Source: Tubiluchus corallicola (Eukaryota; Priapulida; Priapulimorpha; Priapulimorphida; Tubiluchidae). Taken from it: DNA of 62,000 nucleotides. The notes under the pieces were generated by a model. That model was given only the letters and a program-made list of their open reading frames with translations. It made no database searches and was not told where the DNA came from. The first letter of the stretch is position 1. Every line of letters begins with the position of its first letter. The translations under genes were made by a program, and so were the position numbers. Where the stretch lies: assembly GCA_030141605.1 (NCBI GenBank), contig JAQGDQ010000018.1, forward strand, positions 782,501-844,500. The letters are read 5' to 3'. Positions 28,601-38,699 of the stretch are shown here, piece after piece.

Positions 28601-31526
28601 GTTTAATGTAAATAAATGTGCAAAAGTATAGCAGAAATTTCTAAATAATAATTTGATTTTACCTTTCCAGATGTTGAACCAGCACAAACATATCTATTTG
28701 ATGTACGCAAGATTCCACAGTCACTCTCTGGTGAAAGTTGATACTGAAACACAAACACATTTCCTTCAAGTACTGAAAACAAAATTTTATTCCCCTTATT
28801 TTCATTATAAGTCTATAATAACTAAGTAATTCTGTTTCACTATCAATGAATTTTTGTCGTCAAACAATGATTCAAGCAAAAGCTTCTAGAACTATATTAT
28901 ACAGCATTCAAAAACATAAAATCTTCACATAAACTTCTATACGCACTATGCTACAAGACGATAATGTTCAGTGAAACATACTTCTCGAACAATACTTGCT
29001 GATGTTAGGTCCATCTCAACCATCTTAGGCTGCAAGCCACCAATAATTAAGTGAGTTGGTTGTATAAGCATCATCGTTTGCATATCCACAATATTTTCAT
29101 CACTGCAAGATAAGCTTTTTTAAATTACAATCTGTCTTTGTTTTTGATGCCTTAACTCACCACGTGATCTAACATTTTTAGAGAAATCATATGTAATAAC
29201 GTTATAACGCATACGTATATTCAGGTTCCATAATATGGTCGAACAAGTAATATGTAAAAGCCAAAAAACTAAGAGATATGTGGTTCTCAGATACCTGTCC
29301 TATTTCAGTAGTTTGCCAAGTTCTACACAGAGAATTTAATGGTTACATCACCGATAATTCTAATTCAATTAATGCACTTTTAATCTTAAGAAAAATTTTC
29401 TGAATACACTTAGTAAGCATTAATGAAATTTAACTATAATTATTAGTGCTAGACTACTAGCTACTTTAAGCACTATTAACTCTTACTTAAGCACAAAAAA
29501 ATCTTTACACAAAGCTAACAAATTTTGTATCACGTACATGCTGTTTTAGTGTGCATGGAACTCACATTAGAAGGAACACTGTAGAAAACTTGAATGTTTA
29601 AACACTCCCATCCATTAAGCACCACTTTGATAGTAAGTCATTTAAAATTAGTTCAGATAACGTTGTGTAAAGTTCGAAAAAATAATCATAGTATTCATGC
29701 AGCACACTTCACTAACTAAGAAAAGGATAAATTACTTAACCTTGTTAAAGAGATTAATCATATATTTTTTGGTATGTCAGTGACATTTTTAGTGTACACT
29801 GGAATAATGAGAGTGATTTTTATGGGTAGATGCGAACATTTTAAATTGCTAAGAATTTTCTGTTTCAGTTACATGTTTTTCCAATGTAATGCTAGGTAAT
29901 ATTACATTGTATGGAAAATGTTAGGACTCACTTTAAAATTCCCTTTTCTTCCCTTTTAAACTCTTATTTCACATAAATGCTTTGAAACTCTGTACAACAT
30001 CTCCTACGCTTACAGCACTGACTATCTGCAATTCTGCAGGTAATACTTCATTTATTCTAAAAAACTTTTACAAGGAAACACAAGAACAAACTGCAATCTT
30101 ACATGACACAAAAATTAAATCATACCTATATTTAAACAGAGTGAGACCAGTCCTTGCATTACATTGCAGTAGATTACTTGTAAGGCAAAGAATACCGCCA
30201 TCTACAGAAAGAATTTGTCTAACTTCGTTGCAGGTAGGATGCACTTGAAATGAAGTGTACTTCTGCAAGTCAAGCCCATAATAGGAAGTAAGGTGACCCT
30301 AAACATGAAACAAACCACATAATTTTTGAAACAGCTTAAACAGAAACATACTAGGCACTGATAGTACACTTGGCATTTAAAATGGATTTGAACTTAATCT
30401 TCACTGAGCCAGCCTTCATCCAAATATTTATTTACACAGTCAAGCCTCGTTATAACTTGGCACTTTATAATGCCAAACTTGCCTAACGCCCAAAATTTTT
30501 AGCAAATATGCACACGCGCGCACGAACATACACACACATATACACACACACACCTCAATATGATGCCAAACTCGTTATAATGACAACTTTTTTGCAGTTC
30601 CAAAGTAGGCCATATAAAGAGGTTTGACTGTATATGATGTTATAGCTGCATCTTAAATTAAAAATGGCAGAACAAAAGGCGGACTCTGTCAGTTGATGCA
30701 AAATTTCTTCTAGTATATTCCTGTAAGATTTCATGATGATGAGTTGCAAACCATACAGAGTCCTAGGCTTTTTTTGAAAAAGATATTATTGCCGTCATCT
30801 TGAATTCAAAATGAAGCACTGCAAATTAGACTCAGCCAGTAAATGCAGAATATCTTCCAGTATATTCCTTTAAAGTTTCGTGATCTATAAAAAAATATGT
30901 TCTCGTCATCATCTTAAATTCAAGATGGCAGATCAAAAATTCGACTCCATCAGTCAATGTGGAACTAGTTTATAATGTGAAGTTTCTTGACAATCTACTG
31001 CAAATCGGCAGAGACTTGGGCTTTTTTCATACAGCAATCCACCTCCCCAATCAAAAACGACAAGAACAACATGGCCAGAAAAACGGTAATTTAGAATAAG
31101 TCATTCTACTAAACATCCACGACCCTTTAGAAATATATAAACAAGTCCTTCACATTCCCAAGTTTTTAATTTTAATTCTATCATAAATCACCTCAAACAA
31201 ATTAGCTAGAAAATACATTCAGTTTTAATACATCCATTCATTATGATAAATGTAAACTATCAAATGAACAGCCATATAATTTCACATACCCCCTGATTAC
31301 CCATCCACAGCAATTCTTCTTGCAAGTCAAAGGCAACTGCAGACACAGCAAAACGGTCACCACCATCAGCTAGAACACTTCTTAGTTCAACAAACTCCAT
31401 AGCCATTCCAGGATCCATAAATGCTTCCATGGTTTGAGAGATATCTGCAGTGCTAGAATCTCCCATGTCAGACACCAATGTATGATCGTCAATTGTATTG
31501 TTCGTGTAACCTGACTGGAACTCCAT
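19649..31526 (-). CDS. PAN2: PAN2 deadenylase subunit, N-terminal WD40 half (9 exons)
   Basis: PAN2 is the catalytic subunit of the cytoplasmic PAN2-PAN3 poly(A) nuclease that shortens mRNA tails and acts in miRNA silencing. Nine minus-strand exons join in phase: 31290-31526, 30126-30298, 28982-29102, 28663-28743, 28088-28206, 27573-27705, 25622-25754, 20446-20525, 19649-19773. All introns are GT-AG. Together they encode ~400 residues. Signatures aligning with known PAN2 include [68 protein letters not shown] and the linker [10 protein letters not shown]. They cover the WD40 propeller and the start of the PAN3-binding linker. The family is usually ~1,200 aa. The pseudo-ubiquitin-hydrolase domain and the DEDD exonuclease domain were not found to the left. 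The start ATG at 31526 is the first Met of an acidic N-terminus like that of other PAN2 proteins. Confidence 0.93.
20526..25621. other. PAN2 intron 7, ~5.1 kb, no nested gene seen
   Basis: The open frames here are short and lysine- or leucine-rich from AT-rich DNA; none resembles a family. One clean hairpin lies at 21789-21812 (9-base arms AAACTTGAC/GTCAAGTTT, 6-base loop). Otherwise I see nothing. Confidence 0.5.
25838..26732. mobile_element. Candidate degenerate DNA transposon (GCAGATCCAG ends)
   Basis: The left end reads CAGAAGCAGATCCAGAGG. The right end, reverse-complemented, reads CTGAGGCAGATCCAGGATTTTT. The flanks are GCCATCA on the left and GCATCA on the right, a possible decayed target duplication. 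Ends of the form CAGxGGCxGATCCAG are common in hAT-like miniature elements. Only about 13 bases of terminal similarity remain and no transposase is visible. It lies in the PAN2 intron between exons 6 and 7. Confidence 0.4.
26566..26662. repeat. Tandem duplication, ~43-47-bp unit
   Basis: Two consecutive units begin GTTTCCCAC and carry TAGTTGAGTGA, then GGGGAAGAAACCTTGG, at 26566-26608 and 26609-26655. A third unit begins as GGTTCCCC. It lies inside the candidate transposon at 25838-26732. Confidence 0.75.
27113..27487. mobile_element. Fold-back element with ~120-base inverted arms
   Basis: The left arm (about 27113-27252) and right arm (about 27298-27487) are reverse complements with scattered mismatches. 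Shared blocks in order are CAAC.GCT.TT, TTGATAACAACATG, GCTTACGTTT, TTGCATCATCA, GCACTTTC, AGCTAGA and ATGTACATTAAAT. The arms extend inward through AACACAGCATAAGTTCAT, paired with ATGAACTCATGCTGTTTATT, with one ~40-base insertion in the right arm. The whole unit would fold into one long hairpin. It sits in the intron between PAN2 exons 6 (27573-27705) and 7. No coding capacity is seen. Confidence 0.75.
30437..30630. mobile_element. pogo/Tigger-like MITE, ~194 bp
   Basis: The left end is CAGTCAAGCCTCGTTATAAC. The reverse complement of the right end begins CAGTCAAACCTCTTTATA. Ends of the form CAGTCAAACCTCGTTATAACG are typical of pogo/Tigger-type Tc1-mariner elements and their miniature derivatives. 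The right end is followed by TA; the left is preceded by TACA, not a clean TA. A CA-rich microsatellite (30507-30553) fills the middle. It lies in PAN2 intron 1. Confidence 0.65.
30650..31000. repeat. Three degenerate tandem units (~85-147 bp) in PAN2 intron 1
   Basis: Units start at about 30650, 30797 and 30913. Each begins with TCTTaAATTcAaaATGgc, followed by a GACTC-containing segment (GGACTCTGTCAG, AGACTCAGCCAG, CGACTCCATCAG). Two then share AGTATATTCCT and TTTCrTGAT. Similarity is clear but imperfect, so the array is old. Confidence 0.65.
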
Positions 31527-31765
31527 TTATAACACTGAATATCTATCTGCAAGAGAAGCAACAATTGTCGCTGATTTTTCTCACTTTTGCACTATTTCAA
31601 ATAACATTGTTTTTTACTACTGACAAGCTATTTTCCACCTGTTCATTACACAGCCTCCTTCACTAAGTCCACAGATTTCTTTTAAAATCCTTCTGCATTA
31701 AACACATATCTAGAGCCCAGAGCCGCACTATTTTAGCTGAGCTCCAGCCAATTTATTTCTACAGT

Positions 31766-31895
31766 CGACCTAGCCAATAAGAAACCCAATTTTAGTCACA
31801 CCAGCCGCTCAGTGATAGGAGTTGAGCTAGCCGATAAGAAACCCAGTTTTAGTCGCACCAGCCGCTCAGTGATGGCAGTTGGGCTAGCCGACATT
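31766..31895. promoter_or_regulatory. 57-bp tandem repeats with CCAAT box, upstream of PAN2
   Basis: Two 57-base units (31767-31823 and 31824-31880) share CTAGCC.ATAAGAAACCCA, TTTTAGTC, CACCAGCCGCTCAGTGAT and AG.AGTT. A partial third begins GGGCTAGCCGA. One unit has GCCAATAAG, a CCAAT box, and another CCAAT lies at 31748. The array is 240-370 bases upstream of the PAN2 start codon and is GC-richer than its surroundings. A promoter role is inferred from position and composition only. Confidence 0.5.
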
Positions 31896-32128
31896 TTTGC
31901 CAGCTGCGAAGATTTTTGCTCTTGCGATAATCACGTGACACTGCAAATCACTGGTTTCAGAAGTGGTGTTGACAAGCCATCGTCTTCAAACTTTCTATAA
32001 GTTTTGAAGTCTTTATGCTGGTCATTTTATGGCTATGCGTCTTGTTACCTGCAACTTTCTCAGTTTATGTATTGGATATTTGGAATGGTGAATGGTTTAA
32101 TATTTCATCAGAGTACATGAAATGCCAA

Positions 32129-32322
32129 GAAACTAGAATTGGATTACTCAATGTTAGAGGTCTTAGAACAGACGTCAAAAAGGAATCTTTAGCCAATGAT
32201 TTAGAGAAGTATAAATTATCATTTTAGCAGTACAAAAAACACGCATAAAAGAAACCGAATATTTTGACTTGAATGGTAAATGCAAAGTATTTGTATTTGG
32301 TACACCTAAAGATAGATTTGGT
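32129..32322 (+). pseudogene. LINE endonuclease N-terminal fragment, frameshifted
   Basis: The frame reads ETRIGLLNVRGLRTDVKKES, LANDLEKYKLSF, then a stop. Shifting frame at that point continues ILAVQKTRIKETEYF and VFVFGTPKDRFG. This matches the start of the apurinic-like endonuclease domain of non-LTR retrotransposons (NVRGL; ILAVQETRI). The catalytic glutamate of QET is lysine here and a frameshift interrupts it, so it is inactive. The homology stops abruptly at about 32322, a few bases before RT sequence in the opposite orientation. Confidence 0.75.
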
Positions 32323-32344
32323 TGAAGTTGTTGAACACTTTTAT

Positions 32345-32935
32345 TTATCTTAGCTATCCGAGTTGTTTTAGGTTTGACAGGTGGTTTTTTGCAAGGTTTT
32401 ACGGCTTCCTTTAAGGCAATTCTTACTGGTGCTTCTTTTGGTAATCTTAGAAAATGTCCTAGCCATCGTGAGCTTCGGACCTTGACTTTTGAACTCCAAT
32501 AAATTTCTTTTGTTCTGGTACGTATAAATTTTCATTCTTGATTCTGTATAACCATCTTATCTTTAAAACTTTTGTAAGAAGACTTCTGTGAAATGTGGCA
32601 ATCTGCTTGTCATGAGTAATCGTTATACCCCCAAGTTTCGTTGTTGTACATAAATATGCTGGTAACGTAAGCATTAAATAATCGTAGTCTGACGTTAAGA
32701 CTTAATTTCTTGCTAGTTAATCCATTCTTGTGCTGAAGAAAAGCATGCATTACCTGTTGCTTTTTGATTTCAATATCATCTTCGGAGCTTAGAAAAGTGC
32801 GTTTGTACTTGCACTCTTTCCAAGACTGATTACCATCTCTTGCAATAATATATTCCTCTGTTTTTGACTGGTTTACTTGAAGACTAACGCTTTTAATTTT
32901 TAACCTTTTCAGAGATGCAATAAAAGAAACCTTCT
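32345..32935 (-). pseudogene. LINE reverse transcriptase C-terminal remnant
   Basis: On the minus strand successive frames read KRLKIKSVSLQVNQSKTEEY, SWKECKYKRTFLSSEDDIEI, KLSLNVRLRLFNAYVTSIF, FHRSLLTKVLKIRWLYRI and SSRWLGHFLRLPKEAPVRIA. These correspond in order to the post-YADD thumb and C-terminal region of a LINE RT (FNAYVxSIxLYNxExW; FxRRLLRxILxIxW; RWLGHVLRLP). At least two frameshifts or stops separate them. The clade cannot be fixed by eye. It meets the endonuclease fragment tail to tail at about 32330. Confidence 0.75.
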
Positions 32936-33040
32936 TTGCGTAGAATTGGTAAATGAACTTGGAAGTTATCCACGACTAACGTGGGCACTGCGATCAAAAA
33001 CTATTATCAAGGTTACAAACATGAAAATTAATTATACCAA

Positions 33041-33300
33041 GTTCTTGTACCCAAGCTCTTCACAGTTTGTATCAACCATCTCCCAGGAATTACAGTTGGC
33101 AAAAGTAAGTTATTTGCTAATGATACGAAAGTATTATAATGACTACACGTCCCGTGAAGTCAGCCAGCAGTGTGTACACCTAATATTAACCACATTGATA
33201 AGTGATTGTTAGTATGTATATGGATTGCAGCTGTGTCAAATCCAAGGTTATGACAGTGGACAAATCAAAATTAATATTGACAGGAATTACACTTGGTACA
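33041..33300 (+). pseudogene. Second LINE RT remnant (LFTVCINxLP, LFANDTKV)
   Basis: The frame from 33041 reads VLVPKLFTVCINHLPG, then KSKLFANDTKVL, followed by stops at about 33136. This is the RT catalytic region of CR1/jockey/L2-like elements (VLGPLLFTVYINDLP; KLFADDTKVY), with the first catalytic aspartate changed to asparagine. Weak RT-like sequence (SKVMTVDKS) may continue to about 33300. It is inactive and is a different fragment from the neighbouring minus-strand remnant. Confidence 0.6.
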
Positions 33301-33639
33301 CAGTGAGCAGTAATGAGCAAAAAGAAAAAGGACATCTAAAGAAAGGCATAATTATTGCTGTTATCAGATTTTATGCAGCAGCATCATACGCTGATTACAT
33401 CTGTTGTAGACATTGGCCAGGCAAATTTTAAAACGAAAGAAATCTGCAGCCCTCATGACAGGTAAACAGAAGCTAATACAGCAAAAAAACTAAAATATTT
33501 GTTAATATTGGTATGCCAGTGGCTTGTCTACATGCACTTACAACCGTAATAATAAATGAACGTAATGTTATCTATTTGTATTTAAATCACAGATAGGCAT
33601 TGGCAAAAGCACCCTGGAAAATTTACCACAGCCAATGTA

Positions 33640-33722
33640 TATAAAATTGGCACAGGTAAAAATGCCCCCGGAAAAAAACGGCATGATAAAAATGGCACAG
33701 GAAAATGGCAGAGGAAAAATGG
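33640..33722. repeat. Degenerate AAAAATGGCACAGG minisatellite
   Basis: Units of about 14-18 bases with the core AAAAATGGCACAGG occur several times with point changes (AAATTGGCACAGG, AAAAATGGCACAGG, AAATGGCAGAGG). An inverted counterpart lies at 34838-34968. Confidence 0.65.
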
Positions 33723-34182
33723 TAAGCTTAGTAAACTATGAGTTTAGGCTTAGGGTTCCTGTGGGTAATTATTGTTCCAGTTATATTTTACCTCTGACAA
33801 GAAAGTTATGTTTCAATGCATTTAGTTTGTTTGGTTCGTTGTTTTTGTCTGATATAATTATACAGAAACTACTTAATGGAACGAAACTTTGTGGAAAAGA
33901 GGGTATATGGTGGCAAAATGAACATTTTTTGCTGTTCTTTATTCGCAAAACTTAATCGAACACCACATAACAAAAATCCTTTGTAAAAGTTGCAAAAGAA
34001 TTTTTCTAAAACAAAACAAAAAAACAAGCTTGACGTCCTAAGCGTTGTATCATCTTTTAGTCAAAGTATTGTAGATAATTAAAAAGCAGAGAGGGAAAGA
34101 ATGAGAGAGAGGATTAGTGAGAGAGGGAAAGGGAGGGAGAGAGAGTAAAGAGGGGTGAGAGAGAGTGCGAAGAAAGGGAGAG

Positions 34183-34413
<231 letters not shown>

Positions 34414-34499
34414 AGATAAACGGGGAGAATCAAACAGAAAAAGAGAAATTGAAGGTTTTATCCTACTAAAATACCGTTTTAAAGCAATAACATTACCGT

Positions 34500-34650
34500 T
34501 ATTTTTCCGCTTTTGAAAAATCTTACTGGGAAATGTTTTTTTTTCTGTAAAACGAGTTTTCTAGGAAAAATCTGGATTTTCTGGCAGTTTTTCCTGGGAA
34601 TGGTTTACCTGTGAAAAAACTTTCTCAGAAACACTTTTTCGTAGGAACCA
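34500..34650. repeat. Degenerate TTTTTCCTGGGAAA-type minisatellite
   Basis: Repeated variants of TTTTTCC, CTGGGAA and GGAAAAAtCT recur every ~15-20 bases, between the two inverted GGCACAGG minisatellites. The unit resembles theirs, suggesting one composite element across 33.6-35.0 kb. Confidence 0.4.
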
Positions 34651-34837
34651 GGCCTAAACCATTTGGAATCTACTTGATCTCTTGAATAGTGAATTCTCTT
34701 TGAAGGTCTCCGTGCTTTGCAAGAACATTTCATCTGAAAGTGAGCTTATTAAGTCTTCTACTGTAGGTTACATGTTGCATCACAATTATATCAATTGCTT
34801 TCCTACTACTGAAATTATCTGTATCAATGCAAAGCAC

Positions 34838-34968
34838 GTGCCATTCTTACCCACTTTTTCGTACATGCTATTTTTTCCTGTGCCATTTTTCCTATGCCAT
34901 TTTTTCTGTGCCCATTTTTATTGTGCCGTTTTTAACTACTTTTCCATCTGTGCCATTTTTACCGCACA
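34838..34968. repeat. Inverted copy of the GGCACAGG minisatellite
   Basis: Reads as repeated TTTTTCCTGTGCCATTTTT, with variants CCTATGCCATTTTTTC, CTGTGCCCATTTTT and TTGTGCCGTTTTT. This is the reverse complement of the repeat at 33640-33722. The (GA)n tract lies between the two. Confidence 0.65.
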
Positions 34969-35317
34969 CCACCACAACATGCCTTTTTGGGAGTGGTATT
35001 GTTTAGCTAAGACGTTGGTGGTAGCTTTGAAGCTGTTTAGCATTGACGATGTCTTAACAAAAACTGAGGAATCAACAGCAAATTTGCTAAAAACCTCATT
35101 GGCTGTGCATATAATATAAGGATTAAAATAGCTTAGTGTAAAGAACATAATACAGTGGTGATTTTGGTAAATGCTGGAACTTGAATGCTGTGTAATTGTT
35201 ATGTTGTTTTTTGGCATGTTACAGTTATTTACCTGTAATTCTGTACATTGTCGTTGTGATAATTACTGCTGTTGTTTTGTTAATAATTAAATGGCCACTA
35301 GACAGAGCTATCTACTA

Positions 35318-35346
35318 CATATTAATTTTGGTGGTATGGGCTTAAT

Positions 35347-35444
<98 letters not shown>

Positions 35445-35450
35445 GCGCGC

Positions 35451-35489
<39 letters not shown>

Positions 35490-35940
35490 GTTTCGCGACT
35501 ACAGCTCCACCGCTGGCACCATTCTCGGCGATCTATATTTATACGAACGGTCTCGATCTAGTGTCATCTCATCAGGGTTTGTTTCTTTCAAATCTGGCCC
35601 ATAGGGAGGAACGGGGGGGTAAAAACCTCCATAAACGGTCCATTTTTGCCTGATTCTTATACCTCTTATTCCTAGAAAACGGGAACGGGATGGAGATTAT
35701 GCTGGTAGTGGTTGGGTAGCCCGTTCGACTGAAGGTGTAATAGGCATATCTAGTATTTGCTGGATGCGTTTTCCTGGATCCATCCATCTAAATTTTGAGG
35801 AAAACTGCTCAAACAGCCTCCAGAAAAACTCGATTTGCGCAGCTTCTTAAGCATGTTGGGGAAAAAAATAGACACACTTCCGGAAAGAGAAGAAAACGGT
35901 CTACAAAACAGGAAGATTTCATTGGGAGACGAAATGGGAA
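35318..35940 (+). repeat. R-family repeat, copy 1 (unclassified dispersed element)
   Basis: A 3'-terminal piece (35318-35340, ending GGTGGTATGG), the CA tract, then a new unit from 35498. That unit opens with CTACAGCTCCACCGCTGGCACC and runs to about 35940. It shares, in the same order, blocks with the reverse complement of 44040-44531: AACGGGGG...AAAAACCTCCA.AAA, TTGGGTAGCCCGTTC, AACTGCTCAAACAGCCTC.AGAAAAA, and ACACTTCCgGAAAGAG. The block is GC-richer than its surroundings. The hAT element at 36061 follows ~120 bases later. Confidence 0.65.
35347..35483. repeat. (CA)n microsatellite, R-family associated
   Basis: A ~137-base CA run with a GCGCGCGC interruption near 35443-35450. It is flanked on the left by ATTAATTTTGGTGGTATGGG, the R-family 3' end, and on the right by the R-family 5' end at 35498. 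It therefore occupies the junction between two repeat units. Confidence 0.9.
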
Positions 35941-36060
35941 GGGTGTACTTCAAAGTTTTTTTTAAACCAGTGCTGCACAATATTTGGAACACCCACTGGG
36001 AAGTTACGCGGCTGTTCCAGGCATTGTCATCACCCGTCATTCTACGGTGTCATAAATAAG

Positions 36061-36704
36061 CAGGGTGCATAAGATTATGGATATGTGTAAAATAAATAAA
36101 ATAGCTTATTTTATGGATTTTTGAAATTTTATTTTATGGATATCAATAAAATAAGAAATAGACTATATTTGGAACGAGATGCCCAGGGGGAAATCAATTA
36201 AAAAGTAAAAACAGGAGTGCTTGAAACGTGTTTTTAAACACGCAGTACTTAATTTTTAATTTTATCGGTTTCATATCACTTCAAATTTAATCAAATTTTA
36301 CGAGACAATGCCTTGTAATTCATCACTTCAGTTCAAATAATTCGTCTATTTGGTACGAATGTAGGATGCCCTCTAGGCTGAAGTTTCCGTTCCTAGTGGC
36401 TGGGTCTCTCTCAGTTATCTTCAGACCGAACTCCAGCTCATGCTTTGGTTGAAACTTCGCCATCTTGATAACAAAAAGACAATGAGAAAAAACAATGTAA
36501 AATAGCAAATCCGGAAATGCGCTTTTGTTGGTTTGTTTTCTTTCTCTTTCTCTCCTTCTAACGTTCGTTTTCAGTGTTGCCAATGCTTACAACTCGTTAC
36601 TTTGTACAAAAAATCACAAAAAAATATTTTTTTATTTTATGCATTTCTTATTTTATGGATTTTTCAAATTTATTTTATGGATATCCATAATCTTATGCAG
36701 CCTG
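36061..36704. mobile_element. Complete hAT-type non-autonomous element, 644 bp
   Basis: The left terminus is CAGGGTGCATAAGATTATGG and the right terminus, reverse-complemented, is CAGGCTGCATAAGATTATGG, so the terminal inverted repeats differ at one base in this span. Similarity continues inward through ATAAAATA and TTATGGAT.TTT. It is flanked by a perfect 8-base direct repeat, TAAATAAG, at 36053-36060 and 36705-36712. CAGGG-type ends plus an 8-base duplication are diagnostic of the hAT superfamily. The interior carries a fragment of transposase N-terminus on the minus strand (36323-36463), so the element is a deletion derivative needing a transposase supplied in trans. Confidence 0.93.
36323..36463 (-). 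pseudogene. hAT transposase N-terminal fragment, 46 aa
   Basis: Begins MAKFQPKHELEFGL and continues KITERDPATRNGNFSL before ending ELFELK and a stop. FGLxITxRDPATxxV is a motif I know from the N-terminus of animal hAT-like transposases, just before their zinc-binding CxFC motif. The cysteines and the rest of the protein are missing. It lies within the 644-bp element, which ties the element to an autonomous hAT parent. Confidence 0.6.
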
Positions 36705-37329
36705 TAAATAAGCCTTTTCACAGTTTCGTTGTGTGCACGTACAGTTGTTGTAGGTCAAAGGTTAAGTGTATCACAGCACCACATCTTAACTACAACTGTC
36801 ATGTGACATATGGGTAAAGCAAAGCTGTCAGAAGCTTCAGTTCAATATCTTCAGTTGTTTTACATGGACTTTACTTAATTATGCATTGGTATATGCATAG
36901 AGTGATCTACTAGCAGGATCTTGCTAGGGAACAAGAGAAAATGAACTAGGTAAAGTTCTAGCTAGCTGTTAAAACTGTTACTACTACAACAGCATAGGCT
37001 GCAAGACATTGTCAAGTGTACAAAAATGCGTTGTTTTGTGCACTTAAACCTTTGAGCTGTTCATGATCATGATCAGTTATTGCTGGAACTGTAAAAAAGC
37101 ATTCAAATTCAGTCTTAAAAGATTTTCAAATAAAATTTTTTAATCATAAATAGAAAGTAGTCTTGCAAAGATCATGTGTATTGGTTAATTTCCTTCTGCA
37201 GTAGAAAAATTAATAATCTTTTTAAAAACTCTGTGCACAGAAAGCTTGCCAGATTTCATACATGCTGTTTCAAATGCCTTAGTGCTAAAGAACATGCGTA
37301 GTTGAAGTGGTGAATTATCCAGGTTGGAG

Positions 37330-37560
37330 TGGAATTCGAATAAAAAAATTCGTTCATAATCCTAGTGCTTTTACTGCAAAACAAAATCAAGTAATATGGA
37401 TGATCATTGTGAGACCGGTTTTTATTAGTGATTCGAAAATTAATTCGGAAACCTTTAAAACTGAATTCGAATTCGTATCGAATTCGCTTTCTCGAAATTG
37501 GGTTTGATTTGAGTCCTAAAGTCACAAATTCGAATCGATTCGAATTCACTTTCTTTAGAG
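37330..37560. repeat. Cluster of GAATTCGAAT/ATTCGAAT motifs
   Basis: Repeated TTCGAAT or GAATTCG words occur near 37331, 37424-37490 and 37526-37548, including AATTCGAATCGATTCGAATT, which is nearly palindromic. The pattern suggests a TTCGAA-rich miniature transposon, but I cannot define its ends. Confidence 0.35.
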
Positions 37561-38699
37561 AATGCTTGCCTAATGAGTATCTGCGCTAAAAGCGAAACCA
37601 TGGATTTAGGCGAAGCAACGCCTAATAATGCCTTTGACTAAGCATAGATGGCGCAACAGTTTAATTTTGTAATGTTGTCTGCTGTGTAACTGTGGCGTTG
37701 AGTAATATTATTTTGAATTTCTTTAGTTCTAGTAAATAGTTTCTAAATACTAGGAAAATATTGTTAGCTGACATATGAATTTATGTTAAAGATCGAGTTT
37801 ACTGTATTGCGTTTTGTATTAATGCATAGTAATATAACTATTCGTTCTTGGTTTACTCTCTTCCTAATATACCAAACTGCTACTAAAATAGGTTTCTCGC
37901 ACGGACTTCTGTATCAAGTTTATGTTAAAAACCATTTGCGTTATTTGCGCTCACCAGTGATTTCAGTAACGACTTCTACAGTATCACTTCGGCTTGTAAA
38001 AAACAATGCCGATACCTTTCAGCATTGACCCTATGCTTGAACAATTTAACACTATGCCCATGTGTAATGCTTCTATTGCGTAGAAAAAACTGGTTTGCGT
38101 TGATGTCAGTAAATCTGTCAATATTTAGCAAAACAGATTATAAAGAATACGTTTTCCAACACTTGTTTAGAATTAGGACGATAGAAGGAGACTTAAGAAT
38201 AGGGGCGATAGAAAGGATTACAAAGATTACTACTTACAAGATGTTGTTTGCGTAGCGTTTTCCGTTTTCTTTTACTATCAAGTGCAATTTATGTGCTAAT
38301 CATGTCTGTACACCTTCAGTTTTTCAGTCTTGTCAACAAAATTAGGAACATCGTTAGTCAAGTAGTGTTAGCTCAGGAATATGAATGGCCTTTATATCAT
38401 TATCTAAATGGCATTTATGAGTTGTTGGCAAGTTCTTGGTCTTAAGTATTTGGTTTAAAGTGCACGTGTGACAATTGTGTCCTACATGAAATACACTATA
38501 AATAGCTTATTAATAAAATTGTAATGCTTAACTTAAAAAACAGATCTATTATGGAAAATTATGACTGCTTCTACGAGAATAATTGAGAACTATTTTGAAG
38601 TAGGGACATCTTTTTATTAACTATCCGTATTTATAATATAACTTGTATTACCTTTGAAATAGGTCCAATTATAAAGAAAACCAAAACAGTCTTTTGAAA

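Noticed and set aside
32129-32935. A single twin-primed LINE insertion
   Set aside because: In twin priming the inverted 5' part lies upstream of the 3' part. Here the endonuclease piece lies on the 3' side of the RT piece, so the geometry does not fit.
35291-35653. Open frame of His-Thr repeats
   Set aside because: It is the (CA)n microsatellite read through into the R-family repeat.
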